Shown here: positions 34,501 through 48,027 of the stretch, piece after piece
Position numbering within the stretch: position 1 is the stretch's first letter
Layout: every line of letters starts with the position of its first letter
DNA from: Populus alba
Taxonomy: Eukaryota; Streptophyta; Magnoliopsida; Malpighiales; Salicaceae
Assembly: GCF_005239225.2 (NCBI RefSeq)
Contig: NC_133284.1
Coordinates: forward strand, 37,090,758 to 37,154,757
DNA length: 64,000 bases
Direction: 5' to 3'
Position numbers and translations under genes: made by a program
The notes under the pieces: generated by a model
What the model was told of the DNA's origin: nothing
The model's database searches: none
What the model saw: the letters and a program-made list of their open reading frames with translations, nothing else

Positions 34501-37224
34501 CCAATAGTTTGGCTTATAATTGTCCTCAAAACAACTGAGTTTGATAACCAAAATGTCAACCTGTATTTAGAGTAAAAGCATGAAACATGAGCTTGCAAAA
34601 TAATTTTGAGAACATCAGTTAGATAGTAAAGAAAGTAGCAGTAGAAAGAATAGTAGCACAGGTGACACTGTTTTTTAAACAATTATATTTCCACACAGGA
34701 TGTTTCAGGTTGAAAAACACATCATGGTTCACGGCCGGGTTGTGGTGTTCCAGTCAAAATAAAATGATTTTCTTTTGTCCTTCTTTGGCTCCAATATTGT
34801 GTGGAGTCGGGTCAGGTATTTAGCCCTTTGTAAGGAAGATACTATATTCACTTGGTCAAACCAGAATAGATAACTTCTTGGGTCCAACATGTAACTTTGA
34901 TGGGAATCCAACCTTTACATACTTTAGAATGGTCAAAATAATGATGGTTGCATGTGAAAGATTCCTGGAGATTTAGAAATGGTGTGAATTAGAATACCTA
35001 GGGACGGTCATTTCACATGCTTTTGCAACCAGAACATGTCCTGAAATGGCACTTCTTGCTGCAGTAAGCTCTTCTTTTGACTGGAAACTTTCTCTACAAG
35101 CATGAAAGATATAGTCTAGAAAGGCTGGCGAGCCGGAGCAAACCTTACTTCATGGAACTTCCATGCTCAGCAACAACAGAGTAAAGAGAAAGCCTCAATA
35201 GCAGCAGCTTCTTTCAACTCCTCCCTCGAGCATCTTTATTTTGTGTTCCAATTGCTGGATCTTGCCATCTAAAATGGTTTGTTCGGGTATCTTTCGGATA
35301 AATCTTTGCATTTTTTTCTTTCATTGAAGCCAAGGCTCCCAGCACTGTGATGTACATCTCTCATCAGACCAACTTCATTGTGCTGATTTCTGCTACCAAA
35401 TCCATTGCTCCTCAGTGAGTTCTGATGATGACCTTACAGATTTCACATGCTTTAATCTATCAATTTTGAGGATATTTCCCTTCATATCAAAAGCCCCGGG
35501 TGAAGTAAATGCATCACTCCCCAGTGAGTCGTCATCTCTAGCATCATATGGAAAATTATATTGGTTCATCTTCTGGAGAATTGCTTTTTGCTCTTCCTCC
35601 ATTCTGAGCTACGCTCTTCATTTACTTGAAAATCACCAGAGATTGTATTGCCAAGCTTTGCACCCACGTGGGGATTATCATCTGAAGATGTATTCTCATT
35701 ATTGTTCTGGAAAAATATCACCTCTCCTAATTGTGGTGATGCTATTAGTCACCTTTCCATGAACTTCCTGCTCGGAAATCCTGAATGGCATTGCTTTCTC
35801 TTGCTTGTATTAGCCTCTTCATCTTTGCTTTTGTAAGTGAAGGATGGGGAAGAAGAATGAACACTTTGAGCAACATCATCTTTAGAATTGGACGATGGAC
35901 TAGAGAAAGATAGCAGAGTTCATTACAGAAGCATGACCATTGACTGGGCTCCCAACATCAGATGATAAATCTAAGGATGACGAATAAGAATGAACTTCTT
36001 TTCAGCTTTTCTTTGTGGTGCAGTATGTTTTTTCCATCTCAATCTGTGAAGCTGCAGTAGGCTTCCTTGTTAAACAAGTGCTTGCTCTCTGTCATTCTGA
36101 CTGATCCATTCTGCAATTCAATATGAAGGGTTAACTTATCTGTTAGTTTACAATGGAAACTAATTTCACAGGATGGCCATCCAGATGCGAAATGCAAGAG
36201 GCTGTTCCTTTTACAGGTCCTGACAGAGGAATAGCATGTTGCAAAACATAATTGCGAAAAACTAGAAATAAGCTGTCTTGACAGGATTTGATAAGAACCT
36301 GAAGATGATTGGTAATTATTCAAATCTGGTTCATTTCTGAAGTTTTCTGGATAATGGTGGATCTTATTGATTGAACACTGTTATTATTTTTTAATGGTAG
36401 CAGTGATGGTAAAAACCTTTTTTGTTTGTTTATTTTTTTGAGTCATAAAAGTAGAAAGTTGATGAAAGGCCAAACTGGTTAACTGATAAATAGGTTCAAA
36501 ATTGAATACTTGATTTGAAAAGTGAATCCAAAGAAAGAAACTGAGTACCTCATCATTTTGAGGAGGCAAACCCCATTTGCCAGAGATGAGTGAGACGAAA
36601 CATCATCATCAGTGAAAGAGGCAACCTCAGCTTTTCTTCAGCATATCCTTCGTTCATTAATGCTGAAACTGATTCACCGCCATTCTTGTCCATTGAATAC
36701 CCCTTTTGATAAGGATGAGGAGGTAGTGTGGCCCTTATCAATTGGCTGGATTTTTAAAGTACAAAATAGGCTGAGGTGTGCTCCTAAAGCTCCGCTTGCT
36801 GTTTACTGGAGCAGTTAGGCTTATAGTTTCCTTGATGACACCATATCTGCCAAGTCTACAACAGCAGTTGCCAGCAATTGAGCCTTATCCCTTCGAGGCT
36901 CATACAAATTGAATTCTAAGCAATTCTTTTCTGGAAAGGTATCAGTATCCTTGCCTTTGACAGGCACTTCCTCAACAAAGTCACAGGTAATCTAAAAGAC
37001 TCATTGAACTCAATTTTCCCCTCACAACAACAGTCCCAAGTGAAGGACAAACAGTGTTGGTAGACCCAGAATTGCGATCGCCATTTTCCCACTGAATGAG
37101 GACTGAACGAAGGGAATCTCAGAGACTGAGATGGAGGCCAAGGCTTAATATCCTCAATGTGCACTAAATAATTAACCTGAACTGAGGAGCTTCTCCTGTT
37201 CTTTCCATTCATACCTAGAACCAT
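31517..37224 (-). pseudogene. EEIG1/EHBP1 N-terminal-domain (gar2-like) gene, broken by indels
   Basis: A multi-exon gene of the plant family related to At3g01810/At2g42320. The ATG at 37224 opens MVLGMNGKNRRSSSVQVNY and the NT-C2 domain (HIEDIKPWPPSQSL, KIEFNESFRLPVTLL). Family landmarks follow in order: GGESVSALMNE near 36700, NGSVRMTESKH near 36110, DRLKHVKSVRS near 35440, a coiled coil KIQQLEHKIKMLEG near 35240, LTFWLSNSVVLRTIISQ near 34550, DWEEPHVF near 34360, RLDVAMFNAILRES near 33520, NWSRWLTDLFGMDDDD near 32800, PKDMLLSKSIRKE near 32670, and the terminal IRYELLREIWMNS with stop at 31519-31517. EEIG1/EHBP1 proteins are linked to membrane or organelle positioning; the plant role is poorly defined. 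The frame is lost repeatedly through 1-base indels, four of them within about 450 bases of the first coding exon. Real pseudogene or sequencing error is undecided. Confidence 0.82.
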
Positions 37225-38450
37225 TTCTGAGCATACACTTGAAATCCACCAAATCCAAACACCGTGGCAATGTGGCTATGGTTGTTTTAATTATACAGCC
37301 TAGAACTCCAAGATCCTAAAATTCCAGAAGGCATATAAAACTCAGATGTTAAAGAATTTCACAGCTTTACAAATATAAGGGTAAAATCAGAACCAGACAG
37401 TGTACAGATTTAATGACACAAAAGAATTTTTTCTATTCAATTGCTAATGAAAGGAAAGAAAAGGAAACTGAAACATTTTAATATCATTTTTTATTTCTTA
37501 GTACAGAAAATTGTGAAATCTCACTCAAAGCTTAGATGAGCTTAACTATTCCCCTTACTTGAGTTTAAAACCCAGAAATTAAGAAACACTCAGATGTTCT
37601 AATCTTTCCTTTCACAGCATTTTCTTCAACAACCAAGCAGAGCAACATGCACCTCCTACCACACAAAGTTTAAGCCGAACATTGTAAAGTCCCATTAAAG
37701 ATAAAAATTCACAACTCCAAGGCTATGAAGACAAAAACAAAAATTCCTCACAATTTTTTTTTAACAAAAAAAAGCAGAGCAAGATATGTCTTCACATCCT
37801 TGAAAGAACTAATTTTCAATAATATCTGCTGGCAAATTTCCAAATAATGGAAGAAAAAACTAGTAACAATTTAACAGGCAATTACTGACAAAATTGAAAC
37901 TCATTTTTAGCTCCATAAAACTGCTGCAAGTAAAAAGAACATTAAACATGAAGAAAATAAATAAATAAAACAATACTACAAAGAAACGTCGAGAAATCCT
38001 AAACAAATCTAACAAAACCAAAATGCAACAAGTTTCTTAGTCATTTTATCATGGTAAACACTACTAGATCCACATAAAAACACATACCAAAACTTATCCA
38101 TAAAAGAAATGTCAACTTTCAACAAGAGCTAGCAAGTAGAAAGGGAAACATTAAAATGCACTGGTATCAAAAAAAAAAAGAAAAAAGAGGAAAGAAACCT
38201 TAGTATTATAGTAAATTTGTATGTATGGAACGGATGAAAATGAAATTACAAAAAAAATTTAGCATTTTTGATGGACTCACCTACTACCAGAGATTTCGCA
38301 GGATTTAGAGAAACTACAGAATCTTCTCTTTCGGATTTTTTTGTCATTGGTCAGCTAGTTCTTAACTCTTTCTCTCTGTTTGTGACTGTCAGAGGAAGCT
38401 TGTGTGTGTTTCTGTGTTGAGTGAGCAAGGCAGATAAAAAAAGAGAATGT
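37225..38450 (-). other. 5' UTR intron and leader of the EHBP1-like gene
   Basis: A likely untranslated first exon lies near 38283-38450, ending at a GTAG/gtgagt donor on the minus strand, with the intron running to just upstream of the ATG at 37224. Deduced from splice consensus only. Confidence 0.4.
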
Positions 38451-39563
38451 CTTGTCTGGTAATAAGACATTCATAAAAAATAAATAAATAAATAGAAAGC
38501 AAAGCCGACACCAACATACAAAATTTACCTAATTATTTATATATTTGATTAATTATATTTCGAAGGAATTAGCTTAACAATGGATGGTTGTTTGCTATCA
38601 TTTACGGTTTTTAATTTTCTCTTTAAAATAATAGAAATGAAAAAAAGGAATTTTACTTGCCTTAGAAAACTGTAAACTCATGCTAAATCTTCTAAAAATC
38701 AATTTATTTTGTTTTTGATAAATTTTAATAATTTGGTTGCAGTTTTTGGTTTCAAGAATAACAATATACTAAAATATATGGGAGAATCACAATGGTTCGG
38801 GGTATTTTTTTTTTTAATTGTTTGGTTTGTACAGAATGGTTACATAATTTACTATTAAAATAATATTTTTAATTAAAAATATACATGTTCTACGAGTAAG
38901 ACACGTTGTGTTTTTTTAGACAACGACTATGACATCTTTCAATGATCGAAAATGGATTTCATCATATAAACTAATTCCTTCAGCCATCTCATCTTTCATC
39001 ATACGTAGCATATGTAGTGCTAAATATTCTCGGTTTATCGTCGGATAATCTCTTTTTTTTCCCTTCATTTCTTTCTCCTATCATAACAAATATATTATGG
39101 TTCTTAGTGCTATTGGTATTTCAGATTCGATCATATTAGTTTTATTTTTTATTTTTATTTTTGTTAAAGTTTTTATGTGTTTTTATTTTAACCCTGGTTT
39201 CTAATTTTGTATATATAATGATTTTCGATTTAATCCTTTTACTTTTAATTTTTAATTTTTGTCTCTTTATTGCTTTTGACAAAGTTTTTATGGTTCAGTT
39301 TTTATTCTTCAAATTAAATATATAATTTTGGTTTTTTCAATGATAATAATAATGATTTCACTTTGGTCCATCTTTTTTTATCTTTTATTATTTTTCTTGA
39401 TATTTTTGTTAAAGTTTTTATTGTTTTTAATCATGTCCTTCTGATCAAGCTCAAGGTTTTTATTTTTTTCAATAATAATGATGATGGTGATACCGATGAA
39501 TTATTATTATGTTTAGTTAAAAAAATAGTAATAATGATGATAATGACGACGACGACGACGACG

Positions 39564-39596
<33 letters not shown>

Positions 39597-42500
39597 GTTG
39601 TTAAGAAAATAGTAATGATGATAATGAAATATTATTTATTTTTATATATAATAATATTTTTTCTCATATTGAAGAGACATATTTAATCTTACTTTGTACA
39701 AAAAATTAGATAGATATTCACATGGTCATGGGAAAAAAAAAGGATTAAAATATGTTTAATAATAAGATTCAACTACTTTTTTTAAACTGTATTTTACTTA
39801 AAAATATTAAAATAAAATCTTTATAAAAAATTATTTATAATTTTACCTTGTTAATATAAAAAAATAAGAATATTAATGTATTATATTTTTAATTAAAACA
39901 TATTTTTTTCCATATAACCAAGCACACTAAAAAGAAGTGTTGATATAGATGCCGGACAGCCACGTTCATATTAGAAGAGTTTTGTCGTTTATCTCTTTGT
40001 TTACAGAATGATACCTCGGGACCAGATTCACTTTTCCCACATAAATTAACTATTTGATTAAAAGGTTAGCTAAGGAGTATAACGTAACGTGTTTATATGA
40101 GAGTTTGTAAAGCACGCACGAATCATGCACCGAGGGCAGTAGGGCCCAGTGGGCCCGGTGGGCTAATGATGACTGAGAGTCTGGTAAAGAGCGATCCAAC
40201 TTAACGGCCGCGAGTACAAGAGTAACCTCACTGGAGTGAATTGACACTCACGTTGAGTTGCTGCGCGTGGGAGTTAGTGGTTCCGTCGCTTTCATACTTG
40301 GCTGTCTGTATTCGCCGACATGATTTATTTAGGCGTCACCAATGCTGTTTTCAGTCAAGAACACGCGCCTCCACGCTAGCTATAATTGGCAATAAGAGGA
40401 TTGGCATTCATGTGGTTACAAAAGTAGGATGGAAGTTTCACTCAATCCATACGGACATCTAACTTCTTTCTTTGTTTTTTCCAAACTAGCACAGTAAAAA
40501 TAATAATTAAAGATTTTTTTTTTTAGTAATTATTTGGTATTAGAGGTAATGTGGTAATTTAATAATAAATAAAAAACAAAAAAATAATAAAGCGCGTGTT
40601 GTTGCTCCGCTGTTTTCGTGTTGCACCTGTGCAGATGACACTGACAGTTAAAAATTGATGTCCATGGCGTCATTGCATTCCTTGAGGCATCATCTTCCTC
40701 ATGTGGATTATTTATTTTATTATTTAAGTTAATTTATAATTATGAATATATGTTCAGTAATTATTATTATTAAAAAATATGTAAATTAGTATGTTAATGT
40801 CTTTTAATATTGTATATAATATATCTTTATCAAATACTAAGTGATATATAATATAAGTCATGATGTGTGATGTAACTTTGTTGAAGTATATGATGTAAGT
40901 CAATTTAAAAAAACAAAAAAAAAAAATTTAAATTCAACGGCATATTCATTATTTCTTAATATAATATAGATCTTGAATAATAATAATAATAATAATAATT
41001 TTTTATTATTATTATATATAACCATGCTAATCACTATCTATTAATTATTACATATTATTATTGATGTTTAGTGGAATGATTCTACATGTAGTATTAGAAA
41101 AATGAGATTATTAATATATGGGATTTTTATACTAATTATTAGGGATGTGTTTTATGAGGTGCTATGAAAAATTTAAAGAGAATTTTTTTTTAAAAAAAAT
41201 CCAGGACAGGTCGAGTCGGTTACTAGAAAGATCCTTCAGCTCATTTGATCCAATTTGAGCGGATGCAAGTGATGATTATGAGAGCATACCTAGTCAAGTG
41301 TGGTGCATAAAAAACCACTTCGACCTAACCCTAACATAGTAAGTGATGATCTATTGTCATTTCCTAAATAGATTCAACTTCATTTTTCACAACTCCTAAC
41401 ATGCTTTGCTTATAATTTAGAATAGAAATCAGCCTCGGCACTCGTGTTTTGCGGCAGAATTTGATTTTTTTTGGGTAAAAAATAATATTTTGGATTTTGA
41501 AATTGATGAAAAATAACATAAAAATCGATCACAACAAACCTGTTATCGCAATAATTAGAGTCTGAGCTAACCTAATATATCTCACCAAATACATTGCTCA
41601 TATCATATAAGTGGAATAACTCGATAAAAAAATTAAAAGAATTATAAAGTCTTTTTTTATATAAAAAAAAAACATCATCTTAACTTTTCAATCTCATGAC
41701 CCAAATTATTAGATTTAAAGTATTTAATTTGAAAAAACCATGAAATTCAATTCACAATTAATCATATATAAAAGGATGAAATTTAAAAAAGAATTTCAGT
41801 TATACAAAAGAGTTTTTTCTTTTAAATAGCAATTAAAAAAATAAAGATCAAAATTAAAATACAAATTAAATTTTATACTTAATTGAATGGTGAAATTAAA
41901 AAAAAAAACAATTTGGTAAAAAGGACAATTTTTTTTTTAAAAAATAAGGCTCAAAATTGACATAAAAAATAAAAATAATGATGTAATTAAAGTGTGAAAT
42001 TAAAAGGATAATAATTTTTACAAAATGATCAAAAAGAAAATTATAAAATCAAAACAATGAGACAAAGTGAAAAACATAAATACCATCAATTTGAATTAAA
42101 AGATAAAATTAAAAACTAATAAAACTTTTAAACAAAAAGACTAAGGTAAAAAACTAGAAATCCAAAAAATAAGGACCAATTAGAGAATATAATATTTGAT
42201 AAATTGGAATTTAAAAATGAAATTGAAAAAAAAATAAAACTTCTACAAAAAAGCAAAAAATTAAAAATTAAAAATAATAAAAATTAAAGTTGAAATACTA
42301 ACAACTAAAAGAGTTAAGTTGTAAATTTCAACAAAAAAAAAACTCATTAGCAATAAATTAGACCACTAGATGAAGCTGCACTTGTAATGTCATTTAAAAA
42401 AAAAAATTAGGGCTTGTTGAGGTCAGAATCCGACTTGAAAGTCACATCATCTCCACCCTCTGTACTTGAAGCTCACAATTGAAGTTGAAGGCACAAAAAT

Positions 42501-43719
42501 CAGTCTGAGATGGAGGGTTAATTTTACAGGAGCTTGAAAATGACTTGTTGCTCTGCCACTCATGACCCAGCTACCATGTAAGGTGCACCGACCCATTCAT
42601 AAGAACTTGACCAAGATGTAGCTCCATGCATCTACAAGGAGGTCGGCCCTCGACTCAAAGCAAAAATGGTTCAAGCAGCGGTTGAAAAGTCTCTGTCCAG
42701 ATGATCAAAGATTATGCATTACTCCCTATTTCTCTTATCTATTGTGATTATAATGTATTATAATCTCCTGGGAAACATAAATTTCCTCATTTATCTTTGG
42801 ATTTTAAGATTAAAATTAGTAATATATTTTTTTTTCAGGTAGGATTTGAACAGCTCTCCTTTCCCTTATTTTAAAGCTTCACAGGTATGTCTACCTGATG
42901 ACAAAATCTCCACAGCAACCATCAACATAGGAACAAAAAAAAAAAGATGGCTGCAACCGACACTTTTGACCCCTTTATTTGATGAATACTTGTACAACTG
43001 GCAACATGTTCAACATAAATTAGTAGAGCACCTTAGCTTAAAGTCGAGCAAGTTGGAGATGATGTTTGAAATCAACATAAAATGGGTTCTTCCCCACATG
43101 TTAAGCCATGGCAGGTCAAGACTCAAGGGGCAAAAGATCATGTCAATGTCAGAAACCACCAAGTGTAAGAGCTTTGGGTGCAATTTGAAGTCATCATTTC
43201 GACCAGAAACCAGTGGTGAATAGGAAGGCTTTGTCTCTTAAGACACAAGCTACACTGCCAATACCAACCTGGATATGGTATAAGTTCTCCATGACAGGCT
43301 TCAATTCTCAAAGAATACATATAATTTCTATTCTTGTTTTTGTTCTTGGTTTTTACAGTCAGATGGTATAATCAAATTGCTATTTCAAAGAATGTTGAAG
43401 CAGCACCATCCCTTGAAGATTACTAGTTACAGTCCATTTTCAGTCCTTAAATTTCCCATAACCAAATATTTGAAGCTTTGAGCAGCTGGAATTGCTATTT
43501 CAAAAGGAAGAATTCAGCTATGCTTAAGGTCAACCACTCAAGTATGACATTTACAACTTTTACATTTCTAAATCTGAAGGAAATAAACCTGCCTGAGCAT
43601 ATACCTACCTTACGTGTTTACAGAGCCCCTTCCACATGGCTGTATTTGCTTCTTATCAGCTAAAGCTTAATCTCAGGTATAGCACTGCACATAAGTAACA
43701 ACTATGACGTTGAATCTGA
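38451..43719. other. AT-rich intergenic region
   Basis: About 5 kb with no recognisable gene. It contains a trinucleotide microsatellite at 39547-39594, a short (ATA)n at 40976-41001, and a GC-richer island at 40130-40400 with two GGGCCC words. The stretch 42420-43650 is less AT-rich, but its ORFs match no family I know. It may include 3' flanking or decayed coding DNA. Confidence 0.55.
39547..39594. repeat. Compound (ACG)n-(ATA)n microsatellite
   Basis: A run of GAC/ACG triplets is followed directly by a run of ATA triplets. The apparent 107-codon ORF over it is low-complexity and not a gene. Confidence 0.9.
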
Positions 43720-46700
43720 TTACTGGTCAGCATCAGCCATGGCTTGGACTTGGGCTGCGTACTGTAAGTTCCAGAGGACATCCTCGAAAGATGGACGAGT
43801 TGATGGTTCAGGAGATATGCATTTACTCGTGATGGAAACCAAAATTGATAATGAAGACTCCTGTGAGCAAGTAGTTAAGAACAATTGGATCCACAATTTT
43901 TTCTTCGACCATCCTGGCTTCCAAAGGATGCCTGACCATTTGTAACATCAGATCTCAGAAGGTAATGTCATCAAAACAAATTAAAAACAAAATAAAGGTA
44001 AGAATTCATAGGACTAAAGCAAGAGTGACATTATGAAGAATGGGGGAAAACAAAGATCCCTTTCCATGCCAAGAACCATCAATTGGTATGTTTCTCACAA
44101 TGCATAAAAACCTCAACACATTTTAAAAGGGATAAAAATTGAAACTTCAAAGAAATGGGAAATGGAATGGCAGATTAGAAGCTAACGCATTCAGCTGAAT
44201 GGTAAAAATGGCAAGCAAAGCAATTTTAACCTTTAAATCGCACACGCTTGCACACACATATATAATAATGTTCTATAAAATAGAAAACTCGTGAACATAA
44301 GAGATTCTGCAATACCATTTTCATTTAGCAGAAATGCTTCTCCTTTCCCTGTTACTATAGGCGCCAACGAGTGATTCAAGCAGTAATGAACCCAAAGTTG
44401 TAGACATCATCCTCTAAGTTTATCTTGTGACTGCAGCAAAAGGATGGAACAAACTATTAAAGATGCTGCAGCAGCAAATTTCAACAGTCAAGGAAATTTC
44501 AAACACTTCTTAGGCATTGAATATTTCTTCCATGACCTAAACATGTCGTTTTTTACTCATTTTATGCTGCCTAGATATGTCTTCAGTCAATTCTCACTTT
44601 TGAACTATCACTCGGGAAATCGAAAGAGATAGCTGCTGCATGTAACTAATTGTTACACTCAACTGCAATATATATTGAGCAACAACATTGTGGTGGGTAC
44701 ATTTCATTGTCAAGGGAATAATAGCAACTTGGATAGTAACAGCAATTTAGTAGGAGCAATGGACCGGTGGCTGAGCAACAATCCTGGGTGTTTCAGAGGA
44801 AGCAAATGCAGTTAGTGCCAGTTTGGATATAGTCAGCATTACGTGGACTCATAAAGAACCCCGTCTCAGCTATAAAGATGACTAGATGACTGAGGAGGTA
44901 AGTTAAGGTGAGCAGAATCAATGGCAACTGCAATCGTGGTAGCAGAATCAATAGCTGAAACAGTGGTCGTAGGTGTTGGCATTCAGTGATGGTTTCAATT
45001 TAAGAAAGCATTATCAGCTGAGGACATTTCATTAAAAATTGTAAATAATATATAATTATAGGAATTAACTCTACCTAAGAAATAATGGGGGTGGTGAGAT
45101 TCAAACTCATGACCATTTAGTCAACAAGTCAAAAAACCATCTCAACCTAAAAGTTTAAGTTGTATTACAAATCTCCAAGCTAAGATTTATATGAACAATT
45201 GAAGTTAATACTGAATCTCCAGAAAACAAACTTCAAGCTTTAAAATTTTTTACATGAACCACTTTTTGTGGCATTCTATCTAGAACTTAATGCTTATCAA
45301 AGTAGAATATATACTTGATTTCAGGACATTCCCTTTGCCTACAAAACAGATGAAATGCATCAGAATACACTCATAAATAGATACCCATTACAAGTTAAAT
45401 AATTTAAGCATGCGTAGCTGCAAATGTAACCTCAGGTTTTTCAATCTCATCTGTGATGATGGACATTCCATAGTCACTTAGCTTCGCAATCCGATGCTCG
45501 TCAAGCAATATTTATCTGTTTTCAGTCCTATTGTTAAAAGCACCAGGAATCACCCCGGTATGTAGAAATGCACAGCCTTGGCAAACACCAATAAGAATTG
45601 CCAATCTATCTGGCCACCCAAGGGCTTTCTCTGGGCACATTTCTGGACATAGATAAGCAGCATTAGTAGTTGTTAGAGAGTAGAGGCGATTGATAAAGCT
45701 ATTGTGGGTAAAATTGGTAATAGCAGCAGCTTGTTTGTAGCAAGTCCTACAGGGTCATCCTGCTTATAAATTGGAAAAACCATGTGTAGTGCAAGAAAAC
45801 AAGCACAAAAGTTTATGTGCTATTAAAAGATGTGATATTAAAACCCTGAAGAAAAGCAATACTGACCTGAGAGATGAGATACGATAGTTTCATTGGACAA
45901 GTATTCATAAACAAGAAGATTTGGTGCTACTAGAATCATTTTGTATGCCACTGTCAACGCAATGACCCAACAGACCAACCAAATGTGGATGGTGCAGCTT
46001 TGAAAGCAAATCCAGGCGAACCTTGAGATTTTGAATTGAATGCTTCTTCACAAAGATGTGATCGTATAGCAACACAGGTTCCGTTCTCCAATCTCCCTTT
46101 GTAAATCTGACAAGTAAAAACAGAATTAAATTGAACAGGCCCTTTTAGATGGACAAAAAACTTAGCTCAACAAAAACATGCAACAAATGTTGTTCTCAGG
46201 TGATAAGTGAGAGTGCAAAAAAGCTTAGAAATTACATCAAATATTGTTCTAGAAGTAGGAACTAGATTTTAACGCATATTCAATTCATGCTCATGGGCTG
46301 TAAAAGTTCAAGATACGTTTTTTTTTCCACTAAATTTTTGCGAAGAATAGTTGAGTTCTCATGAAGTACCTTCCCAATTGAGCCTATCTCCCATAAATGA
46401 CGATGAATCGAAGTTGTTTGTGGCTTCCTTTAACTCTTCCAAGGTAAATACACGGCATACTGGGGCTCCTTGTGTCCCTAGCTTGGCTGCTTCAGAATGA
46501 ATCCTGAAAGGAACAGGAAGGTTACGAATTAATTAATGCCCGCGGAGAGATTCTTAAATGAGGAAAATAACATTATAGAAAATAGTAGCACGCATTGCAA
46601 AGGGACATGCAAAAAAGAAAAGGTTACTTGACAATGCTGTATGACATTACTGGCATTTGCTAGTGGGACTTTCAGAAGAAACCCCAGTTGGTATGTTATC

Positions 46701-48027
46701 TTGTTCATCTTGGAAATTATATTCTGCTTGAATTCCTTCTAGAACGGTATCTTCTGCTCAAAAAGACAACCAACAATGCCAAAAGACTGATAACAAGAAC
46801 AGCTCCACCAATGGCAGGCAACTAATATTCCTACTGCTACTGCATCTTGATTGCTTCCCCTCCTCATTAGCCACATTACAGTACGACTCCTGATGCTGAT
46901 TTTGGGAATCAACGGATAAGCAATTCCCTCCGAACTTAACGACTCTCTTAATTCTAGCATGCTTCCCAAGCAAGAGGGAAGTCACCGATTACTTGTTTGA
47001 AGAAAGATCGACAAACCCAGTTTGCTGCCACAAAGAAGATGATTTGGAAGTGGCCCACTCAGCATATTTGATGCTAAATTCAAGTAACTGATGTTTGGCA
47101 GATGAGTTAACATGGAAGAGGGAGGTTTCCGCTGAGATGATTTAAAGACAAATCATCAGGTGTTGAAGCTGATTCAGCTGGCAAATTGCCCAAGGAATTT
47201 TTTTTCCCGAGAAGGAGTTATTGCTTTTTTAGGAGAACTGTAATCAACTTTTTGGCATTCCAGGTAGGTCAGAATCTAACTTGTTCTCTCTTAGATCCAA
47301 CATATGTAGGCTACTTAAGGTGCTCAAATCAGGCAATTTAACCAGTAAGATGATTGTGAGACAAGGCAATATCAGTTAGTGTTATGATTCTGCATATTGA
47401 AGAAGGAAACTGACCATTAAACCTGTTAACTCTTCAAGCTCAAAATGGTGAGATTTTGACAATGAATCAGCCAATCAGGACACTTCCATTGAAGTAATTG
47501 CCATCTAAAGTTAGAGAATTAAGCTTAACCAGTCTTGATAGCAGGGGTGGTACTGAACCAGAAAAAAAAAATTTGAGCTCAAGTCCAAAACTTCAAAGTG
47601 AATACAACCTGTGTGAATCTTAATCAGGAAGTGGTCCCCAAATCCCCAAAGACACTAACGCTAAGAACTTTCAAGCTAGTTAACCTTGTCAGTGTGGTAA
47701 CAAAAGAATCAATTGAGAAACTTTCAGATAAAGTCTGATTAGGAATTGCAAATCCATTGAAGTCATTACTACCTTGACAAGCTTGTCTCCCATAATTTTG
47801 AGTTCAGTGACAGTATTTTCCAGGCATTGCAATACCCAGATTTGGACTTGAAGACAAAGTTACAAAGGTCTCCATTGTAGCCTTCCAAAATATCCAATTG
47901 GGGAGGATGCTCTAAATGCTTCCTTAGTTGCTGAAGAAGCTGTAGCTGATAAGTTTGTGACTCATGAGTACTTGAAATAAAGAACTCCATGAAAGATAGA
48001 AAAAAAGAAGCCAGCTTGACCACCCAT
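43720..48027 (-). pseudogene. Inactive LRR receptor-like kinase (At3g03770 type), broken by indels
   Basis: The ATG at 48027 precedes a hydrophobic signal peptide and ISSTHESQTYQLQLLQQLRKHLEHPPQL, the usual N-terminus of this subfamily. Leucine-rich repeats occupy about 47760-47000, RVVKFGGNCLSVDSQNQHQESYC about 46950, a transmembrane segment about 46830-46760, and LGTQGAPVCRVFTLEELKEATNNF about 46480-46390. Kinase landmarks are GWPDRLAILIG near 45620 and DEHRIAKLSDYGMSI near 45480, and the end is STRPSFEDVLWNLQYAAQVQA with stop TAA at 43722-43720. SDYG replaces the DFG metal-binding motif and the HRD motif is absent, so the family is predicted to be catalytically inactive even when intact. 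The frame breaks many times by 1- or 2-base indels while residues remain well conserved. Function of the family: membrane signalling, ligand unknown. Confidence 0.83.

Noticed and set aside
39363..39686. 107-codon plus-strand ORF
   Set aside because: It is produced by T-rich sequence and a trinucleotide microsatellite; low complexity, no domain.
42846..43223. 125-codon plus-strand ORF
   Set aside because: Composition is protein-like, but no family motif is recognised and there is no splice or start context to support it, so it was left as spacer.
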